From Polaribacter ponticola (GTDB lineage Bacteria; Bacteroidota; Bacteroidia; Flavobacteriales; Flavobacteriaceae), in assembly GCF_026191475.2 (NCBI RefSeq), contig NZ_JAOSLC020000003.1:2139001-2203000 (forward strand): a stretch of 64,000 bases of DNA. The letters run 5' to 3'. A program made the position numbers and the translations under genes. The first letter of the stretch is position 1, and every line of letters begins with the position of its first letter. Of this stretch, positions 15,101 to 30,100 are shown one piece after another. The notes beneath the pieces were generated by a model that searched no databases, was not told the origin of the DNA, and was given only the letters and a program-made list of their open reading frames with translations.

Positions 15101-18100
15101 CAGTATTAGCAAACGGAACAATTGATTATACTCCAAATGCTGGTTTTAATAACGGTATAGATACATTTACATATCAGATTTCTGATGGAAATGGAGGAAC
15201 AGATACAGCAGTAGTTTCTGTAACGGTTCCAGAATCTGCTTTCCCACCAGTTGCAAATCCTGATACAAATACTACAGATGAAGCTGTAGCAATAACGGTT
15301 GCAGATAACGATCCAAAAAGTTTAATTGCTAATGATACAGATGGTAATTTAGATCCATTAACTGTAGTTAGTTTTATTTTAGAAGGTGTAACTTATAATG
15401 CAGGTGCAACAGCAACAATTACAAATGTTGGTGAGATAACAATTAATGCCGGCGGTGGTTATGTATTTACTCCTTTTGGAGATTTTGAAGGAACATTCCC
15501 AGTAATTAGCTATATAATAACTGATAATCAACCAACACCAAATGCAAATAGTACCTTAACAATTACAGTTAATAATTTAAATGACGATCCTGTTGTTTTA
15601 TCAGAAAATGAAACAACTTTAGAAGATACTGCATTTACCAAAAATGCTGTAAACGGTTTATTAAATAATGATAATGATATAGATGGAGATGCATTATCAA
15701 TCTCTGCATTTGAGATTGATGGTGTTTCTTATAACACTACAGAAACAGCAAATATTGTTGGTAAAGGATCTATTTCTATAACTGCAGATGGTGGTTATAC
15801 GTTTACACCTGCAGAAGATTTTAATGGTAGTTATCCAACAGTTACTTATACTGTTTTTGATGGTACAACAACTATAAATGGTACTTTAGATATAGAAGTA
15901 ACACCAGTAAACGATGCACCATTAGCTGTAAATGATGAGGATAATTCTACTCCTGAGGATACAGAAATTACAATTACTGCAGTAAGTATTGCTGCTAATG
16001 ATATAGATGATAATTCAATAGATGCTACCTCTATAATTTTAATCGATCCAACGAATCCAACGAACACAAGTGAAGCTACAGGAACTTTAACAGTTTCTGG
16101 TATTGGTACTTATACAGTTGATGGTACAACAGGTGATGTAACATTTGATCCTATATTAAATTATAACGGACAAGCCAATATAAACTATACGATTAAAGAT
16201 AACGAAGGTTTAATATCATCTAATACAGGGGTTATTGAAATTAATGTAACACCAGTAAACGACGCTCCAGTTTTAATATCAGAAACAAATTCTACATTAG
16301 AAGATACAGCAATTAGTACTTCTCCTAATGGTTTGTTATCTAATGATACAGATGTAGATGGTAATCCATTATCTATTTCTACATTTGAAGTAGAAGGTAA
16401 TGTATATGCAACAACAGAAACAGCAAATGTTCCTGGTAAAGGGTCAATTGCAATTACATCTGATGGAGGTTATTTATTTACACCAGCAGAAGATTTTAAT
16501 GGAGCTTATCCAATTGTAACCTATAATGTTACAGATGGTACAGCTACAGTTTCTGCAACTTTAACAATAACTGTTGATCCTGTAAATGATGCGCCAGTTG
16601 CTGTAGATGATGAAAATAATACAACAAATGAAGATAATGCAATTACAGTTTCTACGATAGGAACAAATGATACAGATGATAATGGTATAGATGCAACTTC
16701 TGTAATATTAATAGATCCAAACGATTCTAATAACACTAGTGAAAACGCAACAAGAGAATTAACAATTGTAGGTGTTGGTACTTATTCTGTAGATGATGAT
16801 GGAGACGTAACTTTTACACCTGTTGCAAATTATAATGGAACTGCTGATATTAATTATACTATTAAGGATAATGATGCGGTAGTCTCTAACATTGCAACAG
16901 TAGAAATTGAAGTTACCGCAATAAATGATGCTCCAGTTGCAAACCCAGATACAGCTTCTACAAACGAAGACACTGCTTTATCTGTAACTGCTGCAAACGG
17001 ATTAATAGTAATTAATGATACAGACATAGAAAACGATGCTTTATCAGTAGAAAGTTTTACAGTTGCCGGTGGAAACTATACTGCTGGTGATCCTGCTGTA
17101 TTTACAGAAGGTACTTTAGTTATTGAGTCTAATGGTTCGTATATATTTACTCCTGCTACAGATTTTAATGGTACTGTACCAGAAGTTACTTATACTATTA
17201 CAGATGGAACAAATACTGCAAATAGTACATTAAATATAGATGTAATTGCTGTAAATGATGCGCCGGTAGCTGTAAATGATGAGAATAATACAACAACAGA
17301 AGATAATGCAATTACAGTTTCTACAGTAGGTGGAAATGATACAGATGATAATGGTATAGATGCAACAACTGTTATATTAATAGATCCAAACGATAACTCT
17401 AGAACGAGTTCGGGTTCAGGATCATTAACAATTACTGGTGTTGGTACATATGTAGTTAACACAACAACAGGAGACGTAACTTTTACACCTGTTGCTAATT
17501 ATAATGGTAATGCAGACGTAAATTACACTATTAAAGACAATGATGGTGTTGTTTCTAATATTGCAATAATAGAAATTGAAGTTACAGCTGTAAATGATGC
17601 ACCAGTTGCAAACCCAGATACAGGTTCTACAGATGAAGACACAACTTTATCTATTGATGAAGCTAATGGATTAATAGTAACGAATGATACAGATATTGAG
17701 AGTAATACATTAACTGTACAAACATATTCAGTATCAGGTAATAGTTATAATGCAGGTACACCAGTAACTTTAACAGAAGGTACTTTAGTAATTCAACCAA
17801 ATGGTAGTTACGAGTTTACACCAGCACTTAACTTTAATGGTTCGGTTCCAGAAATAACATACACTATTACAGATGGTACAAATTCTGATAACAGTACATT
17901 AAACATTACTGTAAACCCAATAAACGATGCACCTGTTGCAATAAATGACGAAAACAATACAACTTTAGAAGATACACCAATTACTGTTTCTGCAGTTGGC
18001 GGAAATGATTTAGATGATAATGGTATTAATTCTGCAACAGTTTTATTAATAGATCCAAATAATGCAGGAAACACAAGTGCAGGTTCAGGAGAATTAACAA

Positions 18101-21100
18101 TTGTTGGAGTAGGAGTTTATCAAGTAAATTCAGACGGAGATGTAACATTTACACCAGAATTAAACTACAATGGTAATGCAGATGTAAATTATTCTATTAA
18201 AGATGATGTAGGTGTTGTATCTACAAATATTGCAACCATAGAAATTGAAGTTACAGCTGTAAATGATGCACCAGTTGCAAATCCAGATACAGGTTTAACC
18301 GTTGAGGATACTGTTTTATCAGTTGATAAAGCAAACGGATTAATAGATACAAACGATACTGATCCAGAAAATAATGATTTAGACGTAGTTAGTTATACGG
18401 TTTCTGGTGGTAGTTATACTGCAGGTCAATCTGCAATGTTAACAGAAGGTACTTTAGTAATTCAGGCAAATGGTAGTTATATTTTTACACCAGCTGCAGA
18501 CTTTAATGGTTCTGTTCCAGAAATAACGTATACAATTTCAGATGGTACAAATTCTGATAATAGTACATTAAATATTACAGTTACATCTGTTAACGATGCG
18601 CCAATTGCTGTTAATGATGAAGATAATACTACAATAGAAGACACGCCAATTACTGTTTCTACCATAGGAGCTAATGATACAGATGATAATTCTATTGATG
18701 TTACTTCTATAATTTTAATAGATCCAAATAATGCAGCTAATAATAGTGCAGGTTCAGGAGAATTAACAATTATTGGAGTTGGTGTTTATGAAGTAGATGC
18801 AAACGGAAATGTAACTTTTACTCCTGAAGCTAATTACTTTGGAATTGCAAATGTTAACTATACAATAAAAGACGGAGACGGTGTTGTTTCAAATGTTGCA
18901 ACCATAGAAATTGAAGTTACTTCTGTAAACGATATGCCAGTTGCAAATCCTGATACAGCAATAACAGCAGAAGAGGTTAAATTAACTGTAACTGCTGCAA
19001 ACGGACTAATTGTAATAAATGATACAGATATAGATAATGATCCATTAAATGTTACAGGATATTCTGTTTCTGGAAATAATTATACTCCTGGTCAACCAGC
19101 AGTTTTAGCAGAAGGTACATTAATTATTAAAGCAGATGGTAGTTTTGAGTTTACTCCTGTAACAAACTTTAACGGTTTAGTTCCAGAAGTAACCTATACA
19201 ATTTCAGATGGTACAAATTCTGATAATAGTACTTTAAACATTACTGTTACACCGGTAAATGATGCACCTGTTGCTGTAAATGATATAAACAATACAATCC
19301 CAGAAGATAACCCTATTACGGTAGCTTTAATTGGTGATAATGATACAGATGATAATGCAATAGATGCTTCAACTGTAATTTTAATAGATCCAAATAATCC
19401 GTCTAATAATAGTTCAGGTACCGGAGAATTAACAATTATAGGAATAGGTGTTTATCAAGTAAACGCAGCAGGAGATGTTACGTTTACACCAGAAACAAAT
19501 TATAATGGTTCTGCAAATGTAAATTATACAATTAATGATGATGAAGGATTAATTTCTTCAAATATTGCAACTATTGAAATAGAAGTTACGCCAGTAAATG
19601 ATGTTCCGGTATTAGTACCAGATGTTATCACAATAAATGAAGGAGAATCAATTACCGTAGATGCAGCTAATGGTTTATTAAGTAATGATTCTGATCCTGA
19701 TGGAGACCCTATTACTATTACAGAATTTACAATAAGTGGTACAACATATCCTGTTGGAACGACTGTTACAACACCAGAAGGTGAAATAACAATATTTGCA
19801 GATGGTAGTTTAGAATTTACACCTTCAGAGAATTTTAATGGTACTTTGCCAGTAATATACACATCTGTAGATGCTGCTGATATTTCTAATAGTACTTTAT
19901 CAATAGAAGTTCTTCCGGTAAATGATGCTCCAGAAGCAAGTAACGATTCTGTAGCAACAGATCCAGGAATTCCGGTAATAATAGATGTTGTTAAAAATGA
20001 TGTTGATGTTGATGGAGATGCACTTACAGTATCAAATGTATTAATAGCAGAACCAAGTAAAGGAACCGTTGTTGTTAATTCAGATGGTACCGTTACGTAT
20101 ACACCAGATGTATCTTTTATTCAAGGTACAGATGTATTTGCTTATCAAGTTTGTGATGCAGATGGTTTATGTGATACTGCAACAGTTATAGTAACTGTTC
20201 CAAAATCTCTTTTCCCACCAATTGCAAGTGCAGATACTAATTTAGTAACAGAAGATGTTACATTAAATGTTGATGCAGCTAATGGTTTAATTAAGAATGA
20301 TGTAGATCCGAACGTTGCAGATATATTAACAGTAACTGGTTTTGAGGTTGATGGACAATCTTATAACGTTGGAGATACAGCTACTTTAACAGAAGGAAAT
20401 CTTACAATATTAGCAGATGGTAGTTATACTTTTGTACCAACTTTAAATTATAACGGATTAGTACCTACAGTTAATTACACAATTACAGATAGCACAGGTA
20501 CTACAGATTCTTCAAGTACATTAAATTTAGTTGTAACTGCGGTAAATGATATACCTGTAGCAGAACCTAATACGAAAACAATATTAGAAGACACTACATT
20601 AAATGTTGATGCTGCAAACGGATTGGTTTTAACTAATGATTCTGATGCAGACGGTACTTCTTTACCAGTAATTAATTTTGAAGTAGGTGGTCAATCTTAT
20701 AACGTTGGTCAATTAGCTACATTTACAGAAGGTACAATAATTATTAAGTCAGATGGTAGTTACATTTTTACACCAGCTCTTGGGTATAATGGAACTGTAC
20801 AAACAATTACTTATACAATTACAGATGGTATTGAAGAAGTATCTAGTACATTAATTATAACTGTAATTCCTGTAAATGATGCTCCTATTGTAGTAGATAA
20901 TGAAAATAATATTACAACAGAAGATACACCAATAGTAGTTTCTACAATTACAGATAATGATTCTGATGATAACCCAATAGACCCAACATCTATAATTCTA
21001 ATAGACCCAAGTAATCCTGCAAATACAGGAGATGCTTCAACGCCATTAGTAGTTGCAGGAGTAGGAACTTATGAGGTTGACAATTTAGGTAATGTAACTT

Positions 21101-24100
21101 TTACACCAGAAGAGAATTATACAGGAACAGCAGATGTAAATTATACAATATCAGACGGAACAAAAACATCAAATATAGGTACAGTAGAAATTGAAGTTAC
21201 ACCAATAAACGATGCTCCTATTGCAGTTGATGATGTTTATACAACTCCAGAGGATACTACATTAAATGTAATTGCAGCAAATGGATTACTTTCAAATGAC
21301 TCTGATGTTGAAAATACACCTTTATCTGTTAAAGGATTTGAAGTAGAAGGAATAACTTATACTTTAGGTCAAACAGCAATGTTAACAGAGGGTAATTTAA
21401 ATATCAATTCAGATGGTAGCTTTGTTTTTGTACCAGCAAATAATTTTGAAGGTACTGTACCAACTGTTATCTACACAGTTTCAGACGGTATTAACAATTC
21501 AACTGCACTTTTAGATATTACAGTTGCACCAATTGATGATGCGCCAATAGCTGTAAACGACACAAATAATACAACAGCAGAAGATACACCAATAGTTGTT
21601 GCTACAATTACAAGTAATGATTCTGATGAAAATCCAGTAGATGCTTCATCAATAATATTAATAGATCCTAGCAATCCTTCAAATACAGGAGATGCTACGA
21701 CACCGTTAGTAATTGCTGGTATAGGAACTTATGAAGTTGATAATTCTGGAAATGTAACATTTACTCCAGCTCCAAATTATAATGGACCTGCAAATGTAAA
21801 TTATACAATATCTGATGGTGTTTTAACATCAAACGTTGCAACAGTACAAATTACTGTAACTGCAGAAAATGATGCACCAACGGTTGTTGCAGATGTAAAT
21901 ACAACACCAGAAGACACAGCATTTGAAGTATTAGCAGCAGTAGGTTTATTATCTAATGATTCAGATGCAGAAGGAACTCAATTATCATTAACAGGTTTTA
22001 CAATAAATGGTCAAACTTATAGTGCAGGTGATAAAGCAACTTTAACAGAAGGTGATTTAACAATAAATAGTGATGGTAGTTATACTTTTATACCTACTAC
22101 AGATTTTAATGGAGCAGTACCAACGGTAACATATATAGTTTCAGATGGAATTAAAACTTCTACAACTACATTAGATATTACAGTAACACCAGAAAATGAT
22201 GCACCAAAAGTTGTAAATGATATTAGTAATGTAACACCAGAAGATACACCACTAGTAATATCAATAATAACAAATAATGATACAGATGATGATCCAATAG
22301 ATCCATCAACAATAACATTAATAGATCCTAATAATCCTTCAAATACAGGAGATTCAACTACGCCATTAGTAGTTGCAGGAGTAGGAACGTATGAAGTGGA
22401 TAACTTAGGAAATGTAACATTTACACCAGAAGCTAATTATAACGGAACAGCAGATGTAAATTACACAATTTCTGATGGATTAGAAACATCAAATATTGGT
22501 ACTATAGAAATTGAAGTTTCACCAGTAAATGATGCTCCAAATGCAGTAGATGATGTAAATACTACACCAGAAGATACAACCTTAGTTGTTTTAGTTGCAA
22601 ACGGACTATTATCTAATGATTCAGATAACGAAGGAACGCAATTAATTATAACTGGTTTTGAAGTAAATGGTTCGTCATTTACGGCTGGTCAAACAGCAAC
22701 TTTATTAGAAGGAAGTATAACAATAAATGGAAACGGAGAATATACATTTGTTCCCGCGGCTAATTTTGATGGTACGGTACCAACAATTACTTATACAGTT
22801 TCAGACGGAACAAACAATTCTACAGCTGTATTAGATATAACGGTAACACCAATAGATGATGCACCAGTTGTTATTAATGATGAGAATAATACAACACCAG
22901 AAGAAACAGCTTTAGTAATTTCAACAATTACTAATAATGATTTAGATGAAAATATTATAGATCCATTAACAATTACATTAATAGATCCAAATAATCCTTC
23001 AAATACAGGAGATAGTACTACTCCTTTAATAGTTCCTAATGTGGGTACATATTCTGTAGATGAATTTGGTAATGTAACATTTACACCAGTTGCTAATTTT
23101 AACGGAACTGCTGATGTAAATTATACAATTTCTGACGGTACTAAAACATCTAACATTGGTACAATAGAAATAGAAGTAACAGGAGTAAATGATGCCCCAA
23201 CAGCGGTAGCAGATGTTAATACAACACCAGAAGATGTTGCATTAAATATTAATGCTGCAAACGGAGTTTTAGCTAACGATTCAGATTTAGAAGGTACGCC
23301 ATTAACAGTATTAGAATTCACTATTAATGGGCAAGATATAATTGCAGGTCAAACGGCAACTTTTACAGAAGGTACTTTAGTTATAAATTCTGATGGTAGT
23401 TATATTTTTACACCAGCATTAAATTACGTAGGTACAGTACCAACGGTTACTTATAGTGTTACAGATGGTAAAGAAAGTGTAACAAGTACATTAGATATAA
23501 CAGTAACGCCAATAGATGATGCACCAACTGTAGTAGATGATTTTGCAACAGGAGTTCAAAATACTCCAATAGTTGCTTCAGATATTACTAGCAATGATTC
23601 GGATTTAGATAGTACAATTGATGTTACATCAATCGTCTTAATAGACCCAAATAATCCTTCAAATACTGGAGACTCTAATACACCATTAGTAATTTCTGGT
23701 GTTGGAACTTTTGAGGTTGATGCTGCAGGAAATGTAACATTTACTCCAGAACCAGATTTTACGGGAGTTGCTGAGGTAAATTATACAGTTGAAGATACTG
23801 GTAATACAGTTTCAGAAGAAGCAACAATTTACTTTACTGTACAACCAGATAATGATGGAGATGGTATTGCTAATATTGTAGATTTAGATGATGATAATGA
23901 TGGTATTCCTGATACTGTAGAAAATAACGGATTAGATCCTTTAGCAGATTCAGATAATGATGGTATTCCAAATTATCAAGATTCAGATGCAATATTAGTT
24001 GATGAAAATAATGACGGAATAGATGATAGATTTGATACTGATAATGATGGTATTATAGATCAATTTGACTTAGACTCAGATGGCGATGGTAATTTAGATA

Positions 24101-27100
24101 TTATTGAAGCAGATGGAATTGATACAGATAATGACGGTAGAGTAGATAATTTAATCGATTTAGATAATGATGGTTTAGATGATAATATAGCAACAAGTCC
24201 ATTAGCAACAGCAGATACAGATGGCGATGGAATAGCAAATTATAAAGATTTAGATTCAGATGGCGATGGTATTTTAGATAATTTAGAAGCTCAAGACCCT
24301 ACAAATTACATTACTCTTTCAGGAGTAGATTCAGATAATGATGGAATTGATGATGCTTTTGATGTAGATTGTGCACCTTGTAATTCAGTTACAGGTACTC
24401 CTATTACACCATTAAATTCCGATACAGATGATTTACCAAATTATTTAGATTTGGATTCTGATGATGATGGAATTGTAGATAATATTGAGTGGCAAACTAC
24501 TCCAGGTTATCAAACTCCTGGAGCAGATATGGACGGTAATGGAGTTGCAGATAATTATGAAACTACACCTGGTTCTGGTATACCTATTTATATCCCTGTT
24601 AGTACAAATGGAGTAAATCCACCAGACTATTTAAACACAGATTCAGATGGAGATGGAGTTTCAGATTCAGTTGAAGCTTATGATACAAATGGAGATAATG
24701 TAGCAGAAATTGTTGCTTCTGGTAATGATACTGATAATGATGGTATTGATGATGCTTTTGATTTAAATTCAAACGGACCATCTGATACAGATGCAGCAAC
24801 AAATAACAATCAAGATGTTACAGAATTCCCTAACGATCAAGATCCTGGAACAGCTCAGGTCGATTTTAGAGATAATCATGTATTCTCAGATCCTGTAGAT
24901 ACAGATGGCGATGGAGTGAATGATGATATAGATATAGATGATGATAATGATGGAATTTTAGATTCAGTAGAATCTTTAGGATTTGTTCCTACAAATACAA
25001 TGAACGATCCAAGTTGTATATTTCCAACAGCAGTCTTTAAAAACCCTACTTATGTAGCAGGTACAGGTTCTGGTTCAGGTACTTTAGGTGCAAAATATCG
25101 TTTTGAAAATGTAATTGATGTTACAGGATTAGGAGCTGCTGGTATTTTAGATGCAATTGTTGAGATTACAGACATTCAAGGAGGAGCATCTTTAATTACT
25201 ATAGATAATGCATCTACAGGAAGTTCGGATGCTTGGCAACCAGAATTTACAGTTCCGGTTCCTACTGGAGGAGGTAAATCTGAAATGGCTTTTAAACTAG
25301 TATTAGTACATGACGACACAGAAAATATATACAATATAAGTAGGTTTGGTGGTACCATTTATGATATTGATGGAGCAAATGCAAGAGAATCAGTAATACT
25401 TTCAAGACCTGGTTTATATGCAGTTGCAGGCAATACTTTATTAAATGTAAATTCTAACCTAGCAACAGGTTTATTAACTCTAGAAGGGCCAGACGATACA
25501 TATTCTGGAGTAGATTTATCACCAAGATTAGCAACTTACTTTAACTATTATGATGTTTCTGCTTTTGAAGTACGATTTTCAGCAGAATTATTATCAGCAA
25601 AATCAAATACAAACTTAGGTTCTATATTATTTGATGTTTGCTCTATCAATGGTTTATTTGATGGAAATACGTTGTCTAATGCACCTTCTCAAACAAATGG
25701 AACTTCAGAAAATTCTGGCCCAGGAATTGGTGTGGTTTATAAAGTATTTGATGGTATTGATAGTGATGGCGATGGTATTACAGATGAATTAGATATAGAT
25801 TCAGATAATGATGGAATACCAGATAACGTTGAGGCTCAATTAACTTCAGCTTATTTTGGCCCAGGAAATGGTGATTCAGATTTAGACGGATTATTAAACG
25901 CTTATGATAATGCAAATAATAGTGGTTTAGCTTTAGTAGATACAGATGGAGATTTCAGATTCGATTATTTAGATACAGATTCAGATAATGATGGTATTGA
26001 TGATACAATCGAAGCAGGTTATACTTTAGCTACTAATAATAATGATACAGATCATGATGGTTTATTAGACCAATACGATGATGTAGATACTACAGGTGGT
26101 TTATTTGATGTAAATGATGAGTTAAACAATGGAGCATCTACTTTACCAGATGCTAATAGTACTACACCAGAAGTAGATTATAGAGAAATCTTAGATTCAG
26201 ATGGCGATGGTATTACAGATAGTGTAGATTTAGATGATGATAATGATGGTATTTTAGATACTGTTGAGCAAGATGGTGATCCTTTAAGAGATACTGATGG
26301 CGATGGAATTATAGATTCTTTAGACTTAGATTCAGATGGTGATGGAATTAACGATTTAATAGAATCAGGATTAGGTCAAATAGATGCAGATAATGATGGA
26401 GTTATAGATGGATCAGATACTGGTTCTGGAGCAAATGGATTGTTTGATGGTGTTGAAACTACACCTGAAAGCGGTACAACATCAGTTACTTTAGATACAG
26501 ATGGCGATGGCATTCCAAATTTCCAAGATATAGATGATGATAATGATGGCATTAATACAGAAGATGAAAATTATGATGTAGCTAATAATGATCCTACAGA
26601 TCAAGATTCAGATGGAGACAATATTCCAGATTATTTAGATACAGATGATGATAATGATGGTGTTTTAACTGCAGATGAAGACAATGATAATGATGGTATT
26701 TTCTTAAACAATGATGATGATGATAATGGCGATGGTATTCCAGATTATTTAGATGCTTTAGATACAGACAATGATGGTATTCCAGATAGTGAGGATACAG
26801 ATGATGACAATGATGGCAACCCAGATACAACAGACACAAATCCTTTAACACCAACAACATTACCAGATACATTAACTATAGTTGAAGGTAATAATGGAAC
26901 TGTTAATGTATTATCTAATGATGATTTCTTACCAAGTACTACAATCACATTAGTAAATGCAGGTTCTGGTTCAGCAGCAGGTATGGTAACATTTGATCCT
27001 TTAACGGGAGATATGGTTTATGTACCAGCAGTTGGAGAAGAAGGTACTGTTGTTACAGTAGATTATACAGTTTGTAATACAGATGTTAACCCAAATGTTT

Positions 27101-30100
27101 GTGTAACAGATACAGTTACAATTACTGTTCAAACAGATAATGATGGAGATGGTGATCCAGATGTAACAGATTTAGATGATGATAATGATGGAAATCCAGA
27201 TACTTCAGATCCAAATATTTTTACACCAACTACAACACCAGACGCAATTACAATTGTAAATGGAGTAAGTGGGACATTAGATATTTTAGGAAATGATGAT
27301 TTCTTACCTGGAATAAATACAACAATTACTAATGCAGGAACAGGTTCTGCAACAGGAATAATAACATTTAATCCATTAACAGGTGAGATGACTTATATTC
27401 CAGAAGTAGAAGACGAAGCAGAAATAGTTACAGTTGATTATACGGTTTGTAACACTGCAAATAATCCTAGTGTTTGTATTACAGAAACAGTAACTATTAC
27501 TGTACAAAAAGATTCAGATGGAGATGGCATTCCAGATTCTGTAGATTTAGATGATGACAATGATGGTATTTTAGATACGGTAGAACAAGATGGAGACCCT
27601 TTAAGAGATACTGATGGAGACGGAATAATAGATTCATTAGATTTAGACTCAGATGGAGATGGAATTAATGACCTTACAGAATCAGGATTAGGTCAACCAG
27701 ATGCAGATAATGACGGAGTTATAGATGGATCAGAAACTGGTTCTGGAGCAAACGGATTATTTGATGGAGTTGAAACTACTCCAGAAAGTGGTACGACAAG
27801 CGACCCAATAGATTCAGATGGCGATGGTATTTCAGATTTTCAAGATATTGATGATGATAATGACGGTATCCCAACATCAGAAGAATATGTTTTAGATGTA
27901 AACGGAGACCCAATAGATTCAGATGGCGATGGTATTCCAAATTATTTAGATACTGATGATGATGGCGATGGAGTAGACACTACTGATGAAGATATAAATA
28001 ATGACGGTGATTATTCAGACGATACCGATGGTGACGGAATTCCAAACTATTTAGATACAGATGATGATGGGGATGGAGTTGATACGGCTGATGAAGATAT
28101 CAACAATGATGGAGATTTAACAAATGATGATACAGATGGCGATGGTATTCCAAATTATTTAGATACAGATGATGATGGCGATGGTATTGACACAGCAGAT
28201 GAAGATATCAACGGTGATGGAGATCTTAATGATGACTCCGATGGCGATGGCATTCCAAACTATTTAGATACTGATGACGATGGAGATGGAGTAGACACTG
28301 CAGATGAAGATATAGATTCAGATGGAAACCCTAATGATGATGATTCCGATGGCGATGGCATTCCAAACTATTTAGATACCGATGATGATGGCGATGGAGT
28401 TGATACATCGGATGAAGACATCGATAATGATGGCGATCTTACAAATGATGATACTGATGGCGATGGCATTCCAAACTATTTAGATACCGATGATGATGGC
28501 GATGGAGTTGATACGGCTGATGAAGATAATAACAATAATAATGATCTAACTGATGATGATTCCGATGGTGATGGCATTCCAGATTATTTAGATGGAGACG
28601 ATTTCGATGGCGATGGCATTCCAGATTCTATTGATTTAGATGATGATAATGATGGTATTCCAGATTTAGTTGAACAAGATGGAGATCCTTTAAGAGATAC
28701 AGATGGTGATGGAATTATAGATTCTTTAGATTTAGATGCAGATGGCGATGGAATTAATGATGTGGTTGAAGCAGGTAATGGGCATTTAGATTCAGACAAT
28801 GATGGTGTTATTGATGCAGCATTAACTGGTTCTGGAGCAAACGGATTATTTGATGGAGTTGAAGATGCTCCAGAAAGTGGAACAACATCAGATCCTATAG
28901 ATACAGACGGTGATGGTATTCCAGATTTTCAAGATGTAGATGATGATGGTGATGGTATAGATACAAAAGATGAAGATATCAACAATGATGGAGATCCTAC
29001 AAACGATGATACAGATGGCGACGGTATTCCAAACTATTTAGATACCGATGATGATGGCGATGGAGTAGATACAGCAGACGAAGATGTTAATGGAGATTCT
29101 GATTATTCAGATGATACCGATGGCGATGGCATTCCAAATTATTTAGATACCGATGATGATGGCGATGGAGTAGACACGGCTGATGAAGATATCAACAATG
29201 ATGGCGATTTATCAAATGACGATTCCGATGGCGATGGCATTCCGAATTATTTAGATACCGATGATGATGGCGATGGAATTGATACAGCAGATGAAGATGC
29301 AAATAATGATGGAGATCCAACGAATGATGATTCCGATGGCGATGGCATTCCAGATTATTTAGAAGGAGAAGATAATGATGGCGACGGTATTCCAGATTCA
29401 ATAGATTTAGATGATGATAATGATGGTATTCCAGATTTAGATGAAAATGGAGGAGACCCAACATTAGATACCGATGGCGATGGTATTCCAGATCATTTAG
29501 ATTTAGATTCGGATGGAGACGGAATTAATGATGTTGTAGAATCTGGTTCTCGAGCATTAGATGCAGATAATGATGGTGTTATTGATGGTAATCCTGCAGA
29601 TTTTGGCGGAAATGGTTTATTTGACGGTTTAGAAGATGGAGCAGAAAGTGGTAATTTAAATCACACTTTAACGGATACAGATGGCGATGGTATTCCAGAC
29701 TTCCAAGATGTAGATGATGATGGAGATGGAGTTCCAACATCAGAAGAATACATTCTTGATGTAAATGGTAATCCTTTAGATTCCGATGGAGATGGAATCC
29801 CAAATTATTTAGATACCGATGATGATGGTGACGGAATAGATACAGTTGACGAAGATATTAATGCAGATGGCGATTATTCAGATGATACCGATGGCGATGG
29901 TATTCCAAATTATTTAGATTCCGATGATGATGGCGATGGTATTGATACAATAGATGAAGATTATGATGGTAGTAATAGCAATGCTTCAGATCAAGATTCC
30001 GATAACGATGGTATTCCAGATTATTTAGACTCAGATGATGATAATGATGGAGTAGCTACATCAGATGAAGATATCGATTCCGATGGAGACCCAACAAATG

